From Solirubrobacteraceae bacterium (GTDB lineage: Bacteria; Actinomycetota; Thermoleophilia; Solirubrobacterales; Solirubrobacteraceae), in assembly GCA_024710825.1 (NCBI GenBank), contig JANJUA010000429.1:1-6981 (forward strand): 6,981 bases of DNA, given 5' to 3'. Below are positions 1 to 5,567 of the stretch, piece by piece (position 1 is the stretch's first letter; each line of letters opens with the position of its first letter). The position numbers were made by a program, and so were the translations under genes. The notes beneath the pieces were generated by a model, which saw only the letters and a program-made list of their open reading frames with translations, searched no databases and was not told the DNA's origin.

Positions 1-2
1 CG

Positions 3-488
3 CAGGCGCTACGCCAGTTGGGGACGTTCCTCGGCGAGCGCACCGCCCTCGACCTCGTCGCCGAGGCGGGCGGCAGCGCGGAGCGGCTCGCGGAGCTGCT
101 CGCCGCGGGCATGCCGCTCTACGCGGACCGCGGCTTCTACAAGCGCGCCCAGATCGTGCCGAGCGACCTCGCGCTGGCGGGCGTCGCTCGACTGCACGAC
201 CTCGAGCGGCTGACGATCTTCGCCGACAACCTCGTCCCGCACGTGCTGCGCCTCGACGGCGTCCTGCGCTACGACGAGCGCCTCGCCGCCCACATCGACG
301 CGGAGCGAGACCTGCGCCCCGGACCGCAGGAGCGCGAGATCCGCGCGGGCGCCGTCCACGCCTGCACGCTGCTGGCCCCGCGGCTCGGGCTCACCGAGCA
401 GGAGCTCGACCACCTGCTGTGGAACCGCGGCGGCGGGCCGCGCTACAAGGCCGTTCCCCGGCACCGCTGCCGGACCGTCTGGTACTAG
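3..488 (+). CDS. Queuosine 5'-phosphate N-glycosylase/hydrolase (Qng1/DUF2419 queuosine-salvage family), 3' portion
   Basis: The open frame enters from the left edge, and the codons before the first possible TTG (base 18) read sensibly (QALRQLGTFLG), so this is the C-terminal 161 residues of a longer protein. Recognised by family-like segments: a GTFLGERTALDLV stretch near the start, FYKRAQI at bases 135-155, LTIFADN followed by VPHVLR at about 210-251, LRYDERLA just after, an EIRAGAVHA helix, and the terminal HRCRTVWY, which resembles the HRTRT(I/V)xY ending of the family. The family releases queuine base from queuosine 5'-monophosphate so that it can be re-used for tRNA modification; cytoplasmic. 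The acidic residue in the FADNxVP segment is probably part of the active site, but I am not certain of residue roles. It converges on cysE with a 34-bp gap and has no visible functional link to the cysteine genes. The N-terminal half cannot be checked here. Confidence 0.85.
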   Translation, partial: QALRQLGTFLGERTALDLVAEAGGSAERLAELLAAGMPLYADRGFYKRAQIVPSDLALAGVARLHDLERLTIFADNLVPHVLRLDGVLRYDERLAAHIDAERDLRPGPQEREIRAGAVHACTLLAPRLGLTEQELDHLLWNRGGGPRYKAVPRHRCRTVWY

Positions 489-508
489 CCGCAGGACGCT
501 CCGAGGCG

Positions 509-521
509 CCCCGGCTCGGGG
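509..521. terminator. Possible bidirectional terminator hairpin between convergent genes
   Basis: CCCCG-GCT-CGGGG is a 5-bp all-GC stem with a 3-nt loop in the 34-bp gap between the queuosine-salvage stop (488) and the cysE stop (523). A second, weaker pairing (CCGAG 501-505 with CTCGG 515-519) is possible. There is no T-tract on either side, so this is a position-based guess; short GC stems are expected by chance at this base composition. Confidence 0.3.
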
Positions 522-522
522 A

Positions 523-1281
523 TCAGCCGCCGGCGGGGTTCGGCCCGCGCCTGCGGCGCAGCGGCCTTACGTCGGCGGCGGGCGGCGTCCCGTTGCCATC
601 GGCGCCGTTCGGGCCGCCGAGCTCGGCCACCGCCCGCTCGAGCGCGCCGATCCGGCTGGACAGGCCCTCGAGCGCGTCGGCGATCGGGTCGGGCAGGTGG
701 ATCCAGTCGGCATCCGGGCCCTCGGGCCGCTTGCCGTCGATGCGCACCGGGTGGCCGGGATTGCCGACGACGGTCGAGTTCGGCGGCACGTCGTGGATCA
801 CGACGGTGTTCGCCCCGATCTTCGCGCCGTGGCCGATGGTGATCGGCCCGAGCAGCTTCGCCCCCGAGCCGATCGTGACGTTGTCCTGCACCGTCGGGTG
901 GCGCTTGCCGGTCGCGAACCCCGTGCCGCCGAGCGTGACCCCCTGGTAGAGCGTGACGTCGTCGCCGATCTCCGCGGTCTCGCCGATCACGACGCCCGAG
1001 CCATGGTCGATGAACAGCCCGTCGCCGACGCGCGCCGCCGGGTGGATCTCGATGCCCGTCACCGCCCGCGTGACGGTCGCGAGCGCCCGCGGGACGACGG
1101 GCACCCCCGCCCCGTGCAGGACGTGCGCGACCCGATGCCAGAGCACCGCCTGGACGCCCGGCCACATCGCGAGGATCTCGACCGGCCCCACGTCGCGCGC
1201 GGCCGGGTCGCGGTCGCGGGCGGCGGCGACGTCGCGGCGTACCTCGCCGACCACGCGAGCGAGAGTCGAGACTCCGAACAT
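523..1281 (-). CDS. cysE: Serine O-acetyltransferase (CysE), short form
   Basis: Catalyses L-serine + acetyl-CoA to O-acetylserine + CoA, the first step of cysteine synthesis; cytoplasmic. The 252-aa product has a short N-terminal helical part (1-70) with WPGVQAVLWHRVAH at 40-53, then a left-handed beta-helix of hexapeptide repeats (about 75-180). Signature segments are GIEIHPAA (76-83), FIDHGSGVVIGET (90-102), YQGVTLGGTG (112-121), KRHPT (126-130) and VVGNPG (171-176). By comparison with E. coli CysE, His93 matches catalytic His158, His128 matches His193, and Glu78 takes the place of Asp143. Residues 197-222 look like an amphipathic helix/coiled coil; the last 30 residues are a disordered Arg/Pro-rich tail. 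The ATG at 1281 was chosen because it gives the usual short-form start (MFGVSTLARVVGEVRRD) and lies 10 nt after the cysK stop; the open frame runs further upstream but only as a shadow of cysK. The Shine-Dalgarno is poor (AGTTCAGGGC before ATG), so translation is probably coupled to cysK. Confidence 0.96.
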   Translation of the reverse strand: MFGVSTLARVVGEVRRDVAAARDRDPAARDVGPVEILAMWPGVQAVLWHRVAHVLHGAGVPVVPRALATVTRAVTGIEIHPAARVGDGLFIDHGSGVVIGETAEIGDDVTLYQGVTLGGTGFATGKRHPTVQDNVTIGSGAKLLGPITIGHGAKIGANTVVIHDVPPNSTVVGNPGHPVRIDGKRPEGPDADWIHLPDPIADALEGLSSRIGALERAVAELGGPNGADGNGTPPAADVRPLRRRRGPNPAGG

Positions 1282-1291
1282 GCCCTGAACT

Positions 1292-2224
1292 CTAGGGGGA
1301 GAAGAACGGCACCGAGACGTAGCGCTCGCCCGAGTCCGGCAGGATCGTGACGATGCGCTTGCCCCGCGACTCCGGGCGCTTGGCGATCTCGAGCGCCGCC
1401 CACATCGCGGCGCCGCAGGAGATCCCCGAGAGGATCCCCTCGACCCGCGCGAGCCGACGCGCCATCTCGATCGCCTCCTCGTCGCCGACCGCGACGACCT
1501 CGTCGAGCAGCTCCCGGTCGAGGATGTCCGGGACGAAGCCCGCGCCGATCCCCTGGATGCGGTGCGGCCCGGGGCGCCGGCCGGACAGGACGGCACTCGA
1601 GCGCGGCTCGACCGCCACCACCCGACAGCCCGGGTAGCGCGCCTTGAGGACCTCGCCGGCGCCGGTGATCGTCCCGCCGGTCCCCACCCCGGCGACGAAG
1701 ACGTCGACGCGGTCGAACGCCTCGACGATCTCCGGGCCGGTGGTCCGCCGGTGCGCCTCGGGGTTCGCGGGGTTGGAGAACTGCTCGGCCAGGAAGACGT
1801 CGTCGCTCTGCGCCATCGCGCGCGCCGCGTCGACCGCCTCGTTCATGCCGCCCATCGACTCGGTGACCTCGACGCGCGCTCCGTACAGGCGCAGCAGCGC
1901 GTCGCGCTCGCGCGACATCCCCTGCGGCAGCGTGAGCACCAGGTCGTAGCCCTTGGCGGCGCAGACGAAGGCCAGCGCGATGCCGGTGTTGCCGGAGGTC
2001 GCCTCGACCACCGTCGTCCGGCCCGGTTCGATGCGGCCCTCGCGCTCGGCGGCCTCGATCATCGCGATGCCGATGCGGTCCTTGACGCTGCCACCCGGGT
2101 TGAACGACTCCACCTTCGCGTACACCTCGACGCCCTCCGCCGCGTCGGGGCCCACGAGCCGGGTGATCTGCACGATCGGAGTACGCCCGACGTACTCCGC
2201 GATGTTGATCGGGATTGCCGCCAT
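1292..2224 (-). CDS. cysK: Cysteine synthase / O-acetylserine sulfhydrylase (CysK)
   Basis: PLP-dependent enzyme converting O-acetylserine and sulfide to L-cysteine and acetate; cytoplasmic. The 310-aa length is normal for the family. Visible motifs: TPIVQI at 15-20; NPGGSVKDR at 42-50 with the Schiff-base lysine at Lys48; the substrate loop TSGNTG at 76-81; the PLP-phosphate-binding GTGGT at 181-185; EPRSSAVLSG at 206-215 followed by GPHRIQGIG; the SGISCGAA segment at 266-273, whose serine binds the PLP pyridine nitrogen; and PDSGERY at 296-302. All key residues are intact. It acts directly before CysE in the same unit (10-nt gap) and starts 30 nt after the unknown 179-aa gene, so the three are probably one transcript. 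The ATG at 2224 gives the standard N-terminus; the sequence before it (TTGCTGCCCCC) has no clear Shine-Dalgarno. A cystathionine beta-synthase is unlikely given the length and lack of CBS domains. Confidence 0.97.
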   Translation of the reverse strand: MAAIPINIAEYVGRTPIVQITRLVGPDAAEGVEVYAKVESFNPGGSVKDRIGIAMIEAAEREGRIEPGRTTVVEATSGNTGIALAFVCAAKGYDLVLTLPQGMSRERDALLRLYGARVEVTESMGGMNEAVDAARAMAQSDDVFLAEQFSNPANPEAHRRTTGPEIVEAFDRVDVFVAGVGTGGTITGAGEVLKARYPGCRVVAVEPRSSAVLSGRRPGPHRIQGIGAGFVPDILDRELLDEVVAVGDEEAIEMARRLARVEGILSGISCGAAMWAALEIAKRPESRGKRIVTILPDSGERYVSVPFFSP

Positions 2225-2254
2225 GGGGGCAGCAATGTACCCGGGCCGGCGGAC

Positions 2255-2794
2255 TCAGGCCGCGGCGGCGGGCGACCGGGCGCGGCGCGCCTCGCGGCGC
2301 GCGCCCAGGAGCCGACGGCGATCCCCGGCGAGGGCATCGATCCGGGCGAGGATCGCGTCGCACGCGTGGATGGCCTCGAGCTCCTCGTCGATGATGGCCT
2401 TGGACTCCCTGACGGACCGCTCCCGCTCGCCTTCCTCGAACCACGAGGGGTCGCCGTCGAGAACCGTCCGCATCGCCTGGTGCTCCAGCCGGACGCAGTC
2501 GATCGCCGCCGCTCGCAGCTCGGTCAGCCAGGCGCGCGCCTCGTCGTGGGCAACGGTGATCGCGAACGTGCCGCGCCGGTCGTCCGCGTCCCAGCCGAGG
2601 TCGTCGCGCAGGTGCACGAAGAGCGCGAGGCGGTGCTGGTATGCGCGCACGTCCTCGCGCGTCGAGAGGTCGGGCGCGGCGCCGTCGAGGCCGAGGAGGC
2701 ACTCGGGGTACAGCGCGTCGCGCTCGGCGCGCGTGACGGCGATCGGCACGGGCGGCCGGTCGGCTCGGCGGTGTCGGTGTCTGGGTCGCATCAC
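2255..2794 (-). CDS. Unrecognised 179-aa protein leading the cysK-cysE unit
   Basis: I do not recognise this protein. It has a basic, disordered N-terminus (RPRHRHRR at 3-10), then a soluble, mostly helical body of alternating charged and hydrophobic residues: TRAERDALYP (21-30), HRLALFVHLRDDLGW (54-68), a long helical stretch at 84-115, SWFEEGERER (117-126), an acidic helix around 128-153, and a basic Arg/Ala tail. Cysteines lie at 32, 100 and 145 with no paired metal-type motif. No signal peptide or membrane segment. The TRAERDALY...DDLGW arrangement reminds me of small uncharacterised actinobacterial proteins, but I cannot name a family. Start: GTG at 2794 is favoured because a GAGG lies 8 nt upstream; ATG at 2791 is the adjacent alternative and differs by one residue. 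The gene lies 30 nt upstream of cysK on the same strand, so it is probably co-transcribed. A role in cysteine metabolism is only suggested by position. Confidence 0.78.
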   Translation of the reverse strand: MMRPRHRHRRADRPPVPIAVTRAERDALYPECLLGLDGAAPDLSTREDVRAYQHRLALFVHLRDDLGWDADDRRGTFAITVAHDEARAWLTELRAAAIDCVRLEHQAMRTVLDGDPSWFEEGERERSVRESKAIIDEELEAIHACDAILARIDALAGDRRRLLGARREARRARSPAAAA

Positions 2795-2802
2795 GTCGAC
2801 AG

Positions 2803-2806
2803 CCTC
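2803..2806 (-). promoter_or_regulatory. Shine-Dalgarno GAGG for the 179-aa gene
   Basis: Reads GAGG on the - strand, 8 nt before the GTG at 2794 and 11 nt before the ATG at 2791. The spacing favours the GTG start, and this is the best ribosome binding site of the three-gene unit. Confidence 0.5.
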
Positions 2807-2840
2807 GCCCCCGCCGTCTTGGCTCGGCTGAAGGGCGCTT

Positions 2841-2861
2841 GATCCGAAGATAAAGATCCGA
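2841..2861. promoter_or_regulatory. AT-rich patch with a GATCCGA direct repeat in the divergent intergenic region
   Basis: GATCCGA occurs at 2841-2847 and again at 2855-2861, separated by AGATAAA, giving a 14-bp period. This is the most AT-rich spot in the 2795-2953 region. On the - strand it includes TATCTT (2852 to 2847), which could be a -10 element for the 179-aa-cysK-cysE unit about 50 nt upstream of its start, but no convincing -35 lies 16-18 nt further up. It could be an operator, a promoter core or chance. Confidence 0.25.
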
Positions 2862-2944
2862 CTCGCCGGGGTGGAGCGCGCCGCTGCGCCCGGTTTCGGT
2901 CAAACATCCGTCCAGGGCCGCTCGACTGCGCTTCCCTTGGGGAT

Positions 2945-2952
2945 AGGGGGAG
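2945..2952 (+). promoter_or_regulatory. Purine-rich ribosome binding site for the small Cys/His gene
   Basis: AGGGGGAG lies directly before the ATG at 2954. The spacing is short if GGAG pairs (1 nt) and better if the GGGG core pairs (about 3-4 nt). The in-frame ATG at 2966 would be too far from it, which supports the first ATG. Confidence 0.4.
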
Positions 2953-2953
2953 C

Positions 2954-3157
2954 ATGCATCGCTTCATGGCACCGCCGTCACTGCCGCCGGGCTGGGCGCC
3001 GTCCCTTCCGCGCGAGAGCTGCAACTACCACAGCGGCAGAAGCGCCGTGGCGTCGTACGTGGGAACCCCGATGTGCCTGGACTGCCTGGGTCGCCTGCGA
3101 CCCGACCTGGCAGCGAGCCTGACCGCGGGCGGACCGCTGACCGACCCCGGCCGGTGA
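2954..3157 (+). CDS. Small 67-aa protein with CxxH-x14-CxxC putative zinc motif
   Basis: No family name can be given. The product has a Pro-rich N-terminus (APPSLPPGWAPSLP), then Cys23-x2-His26 and Cys41-x2-Cys44, with SYVGTPM between the pairs and a short hydrophobic helix LGRLRPDLAASL after. The spacing and the hydrophobic residues next to the ligands look like a small zinc ribbon or B-box-like fold. Support for being real: four well-spaced potential metal ligands in 22 residues, a purine-rich ribosome binding site just upstream, about 85 percent G/C in third codon positions, and its own slot between the cys unit and the MMPL gene with no overlap. Against: it is short, and its third-position GC is somewhat lower than that of its neighbours. 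It has no signal peptide. It converges with the MMPL gene (18-bp gap). Confidence 0.6.
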   Translation: MHRFMAPPSLPPGWAPSLPRESCNYHSGRSAVASYVGTPMCLDCLGRLRPDLAASLTAGGPLTDPGR

Positions 3158-3166
3158 GCCGCGGTC

Positions 3167-3195
3167 CGGTCGCCGTCAGGAGCCGGCGGCGACCG
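3167..3195. terminator. Strong hairpin at the convergent junction, overlapping the MMPL stop codon
   Basis: CGGTCGCCG (3167-3175) is perfectly complementary to CGGCGACCG (3187-3195), a 9-bp stem that can be extended inward by a G-T wobble and one C-G pair, leaving a 7-nt loop. It starts 10 nt after the small gene's stop and contains the MMPL stop codon (3176-3178). No T-tract follows in either direction, as is common for terminators in high-GC actinobacteria. An overlapping alternative stem, GCGACC (3189-3194) with GGTCGC (3199-3204), competes for the same arm. Confidence 0.45.
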
Positions 3196-5497
3196 ACCGG
3201 TCGCGCTCGCGGAAGTACTCGTCGCCCTCGATGCCGAGCTGCGGCAGGTGGCGCTCGACCGGCTTCGGCATCCACCAGACCGCCCTGCCGACCAGCAGCA
3301 TCAGCGCAGGCAGGATCAGGCAGACGATCACGGCGTCGACCGCTACCGCCACGGCCAGGCCGACGCCGAACTGCTTCACCGTCGGGTTGCCGTTGATGAT
3401 GAAGCTGGCGAAGACGAGGATCATGATCCCGGCGGCGGCCACGATCACGCGCGCCGCGCGGCCGAGGCCCTCGACGATCGCGCGTCGATGGTCGCCGTGG
3501 CGGTCGAACTCCTCGGCCACCCGCGTCAGCAGGAACACCGTGTAGTCGGTCGAGAGGCCGAACAGGATCGCGAACATCATCAGCGGCACGAAGCTGACGA
3601 CCGGGATCGCGCCATCGAGGCCGAGCAGCGTCACCCCCCAGCCCTTCTGGAAGATCGCCACCAGCACGCCGTAGGCGGCGGCCACCGCGAGCAGGTTGCT
3701 GAGCGCCGCCAGCGCGGGCACGACGAGCGTGCGGAACGCGAGCGTGAGCAGCAGGAAGCTGAGCCCGACGATGATCGCGATCACGAGCGGCAGCGTGTCG
3801 CCGATCTTGTCGGCCAGGTCGATGTTGGCGGCGGTGGTGCCGCCGACGTAGGCCGTGAGCCCCGAGTCCCCCACCGACTTCGGGATCACGTCGTCGCGCA
3901 GGTGCTTGACGAGCCTCTGCGTGCGATGGGCCGAGGGCGCCGATCCCGGCACGACGGAGAACGACGCGACCGTGCCCGCCTTGTCGAGCTGGGCCGGCTG
4001 GGAGACGCTCGTGACGTCCTTCGCCTTGCCGATGTCGTCCTGGAGCTTGACCAGCCGCGGGTCGCTCGCGGGCGACTGGAGGAAGCTCTCCTGCTGCTTG
4101 GCCTGGTCCTGGTCCTGTTGCGAGGGTGGCTGCGCCTCGCCGGCCTCGACCGCCTGCTGCTGCTGCTGTTGCTGCTGCTGGAGCTGGTTCAGGCTCTTCT
4201 GGTCGTTCTTGGCCGGCGGGTCGAGCTCGACGGCGATCAGGAACGGCCCGTTCGATCCGACGCCGAAGCCCTTCGTCATCGCGTCGTAGGACTGACGGAT
4301 CGTCGTGTCGGTCGGCATCTCGCCGTTGTCCTGCGCGCCGAGACGGATGTCGAGCACCGGCAGCGCGAGCAGGACGAGCAGCAGGATCCCGAGCAGCGCA
4401 GAGACGGCCGGCCGCCGCCCGATCGCCTCCGCCCAGCGCATCCAGCCGGTGCCGTCGGCCTCCGTGCGGGGGGTGCGGACGCGGAGCGCGTTGACGCGCC
4501 GACCGAGCAGCCCGAGCCCAGCCGGCAGCATCGTCAGCGCGGCGACGATGACGACCGCGACCCCGATCGCGGCCGAGTAACCCAGGTCGCGGACCTGCGG
4601 GATGCCGCCGAAGTACAGGCAGAGCAGGGAGATCACCACGGTCCCGCCGGCGAACACGACCGCGCCGCCCGAAGTCGCCACCGCGCGCGCGATCGACTCG
4701 TGGACCTCCATCCCATCGTCGAGCTGGCGGAGGTGGCGACTGATGATGAACAGCGAGTAGTCGACGCCGACGCCCAGGCCCAGCATCAGCGCGAGCGTGG
4801 GCGCGATCGACGGCACCGTGATCGCCGCGCCGACCACCCCGATCACCGCCAGGCCCGAGAACACCCCGACGATCGCGGTGGCGATCGGCATGACCATCGC
4901 CAGCACCGCGCCGAGCACGAAGACGAGCACGATCATCGCCGCGCCGATGCCGACGACCTCGCTCAGGCGGGTGCTCGGCTGCGACAGCGTCGAGCCGAGA
5001 TAGCCGCCGGCCGACACCTCGATCCCGGCGTCGCGGGCGGGGTCGGCGTCGGCGAGGATGTCGTTGGCGGTGTCCTCGTCCAGCGCGCCCGACCCGTCCA
5101 CCAGGAACAGGCTGATGAAGCCGATCTTCTCGTCCTTGGAGAGCGAGCCGGCGCCCTGCGAGGACAGCGGGTCGACCAGGCTCTCGACCTCGGGGTTGTC
5201 CTGGAGCTTGTCGACGGTGCTCTCGACGGCCGACTTGTTGTGGCTGTCGGTGAGCTTGCCCTTGGTCGACTCGAGGACGATCGGCACCGAGCCGTTCTGG
5301 AGCTTCGGCAGGTGGTCGGCGAGCAGATCGGTCGCGCGCGTCGAGTCGCTGCCGGGGATCGTCGTGTCGTCGCTGGTCGGGCTGCCGGTCGAGCCGGCGG
5401 CCAGGACGATCGCGATGGCGAACGCGATCCAGGCGCCGAACACCCACGGTGCGCGCCGGGCGCAGAAGCCGCCGAGTCTGTAAAGAGGTCCCGTCAT
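3176..5497 (-). CDS. MMPL/RND-superfamily membrane transporter
   Basis: A 773-aa inner-membrane exporter of the MMPL family, which use the proton-motive force to move lipids or other hydrophobic compounds outward. Layout: TM1 about 17-36, first extracytoplasmic domain 37-180, TM2-6 about 182-330, TM7 363-384, second extracytoplasmic domain 385-565, TM8-12 about 567-737, then a short cytoplasmic tail. This is the duplicated 6+6 plan. Each half carries the family's Asp-Tyr pair in TM4/TM10: GVGVDYSLF with Asp246-Tyr247 and GLSTDYTVF with Asp651-Tyr652, matching the proton-relay pairs known in MmpL3. The second extracytoplasmic domain holds a glutamine-rich insertion (434-471) including nine consecutive Gln. 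The tail is short, unlike the long tails of some mycobacterial MmpLs. The ATG at 5497 gives the usual amphipathic lead-in to TM1 (RLGGFCARRAPW); no clear Shine-Dalgarno precedes it. Substrate cannot be told from sequence; neighbours do not indicate one. Confidence 0.93.
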   Translation of the reverse strand: MTGPLYRLGGFCARRAPWVFGAWIAFAIAIVLAAGSTGSPTSDDTTIPGSDSTRATDLLADHLPKLQNGSVPIVLESTKGKLTDSHNKSAVESTVDKLQDNPEVESLVDPLSSQGAGSLSKDEKIGFISLFLVDGSGALDEDTANDILADADPARDAGIEVSAGGYLGSTLSQPSTRLSEVVGIGAAMIVLVFVLGAVLAMVMPIATAIVGVFSGLAVIGVVGAAITVPSIAPTLALMLGLGVGVDYSLFIISRHLRQLDDGMEVHESIARAVATSGGAVVFAGGTVVISLLCLYFGGIPQVRDLGYSAAIGVAVVIVAALTMLPAGLGLLGRRVNALRVRTPRTEADGTGWMRWAEAIGRRPAVSALLGILLLVLLALPVLDIRLGAQDNGEMPTDTTIRQSYDAMTKGFGVGSNGPFLIAVELDPPAKNDQKSLNQLQQQQQQQQQAVEAGEAQPPSQQDQDQAKQQESFLQSPASDPRLVKLQDDIGKAKDVTSVSQPAQLDKAGTVASFSVVPGSAPSAHRTQRLVKHLRDDVIPKSVGDSGLTAYVGGTTAANIDLADKIGDTLPLVIAIIVGLSFLLLTLAFRTLVVPALAALSNLLAVAAAYGVLVAIFQKGWGVTLLGLDGAIPVVSFVPLMMFAILFGLSTDYTVFLLTRVAEEFDRHGDHRRAIVEGLGRAARVIVAAAGIMILVFASFIINGNPTVKQFGVGLAVAVAVDAVIVCLILPALMLLVGRAVWWMPKPVERHLPQLGIEGDEYFRERDRSVAAGS
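4154..4180 (-). repeat. CAG trinucleotide repeat (nine Gln codons) inside the MMPL gene
   Basis: Nine glutamine codons in a row on the coding strand, eight CAG and one CAA (visible as CTG/TTG on the given strand), encoding residues 440-448. It is followed by Gln-rich sequence to about residue 471. Slippage here would change length by whole codons and keep the frame. The tract lies in an extracytoplasmic linker, where length changes are likely tolerated. Confidence 0.9.
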
Positions 5498-5531
5498 CCG
5501 CGAGGAACGGCTGCCAGGTCCGTTCGTGGCG

Positions 5532-5561
5532 ACACTACCCCGGGGCTGACGGCGAATGCAA
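5532..5561 (-). promoter_or_regulatory. Possible promoter for the MMPL gene
   Basis: On the - strand, TTGCAT (5561 to 5556) and TAGTGT (5537 to 5532) are separated by 18 nt and resemble -35 and -10 elements. Transcription would begin around 5525, leaving roughly 28 nt of leader before the ATG at 5497. The site lies in the 70-bp gap after the secreted repeat-protein gene, so MMPL may have its own promoter. The matches are partial. Confidence 0.35.
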
Positions 5562-5567
5562 TCGCGG

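Larger units (their letters stand above)
2795..2953. other. Divergent intergenic region (159 bp)
   Basis: Separates the start of the cys unit (- strand) from the start of the small Cys/His gene (+ strand), so promoters for both should lie here. Besides the AT-rich repeat patch, a TTTGAC on the - strand (2904 to 2899) looks like a -35 but has only GC at the matching -10 distance. No riboswitch or T-box structure could be recognised by eye. An open frame on the - strand through this region (2791-3024) has no known motif and I do not call it. Confidence 0.5.

Noticed and set aside
1282..1596. An N-terminal extension of CysE reaching back to 1596
   Set aside because: It overlaps cysK in another frame and is Ser/Arg-rich noise; the ATG at 1281 gives the normal short-form CysE N-terminus.
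1059..2903. A 614-codon - strand frame across the cys unit
   Set aside because: It is the shifted frame of cysK, cysE and the 179-aa gene; composition is Arg/Gly/Ala-rich with no domain.
2791..3024. A 77-aa - strand ORF overlapping the divergent intergenic region
   Set aside because: No motif, overlaps the small Cys/His gene on the opposite strand and would remove the promoter space for the cys unit.
2871..3122. An 83-aa + strand ORF overlapping the small Cys/His gene in another frame
   Set aside because: GTG start without a clear ribosome binding site and no coherent motif; the 2954 frame has the better start and metal-ligand pattern.
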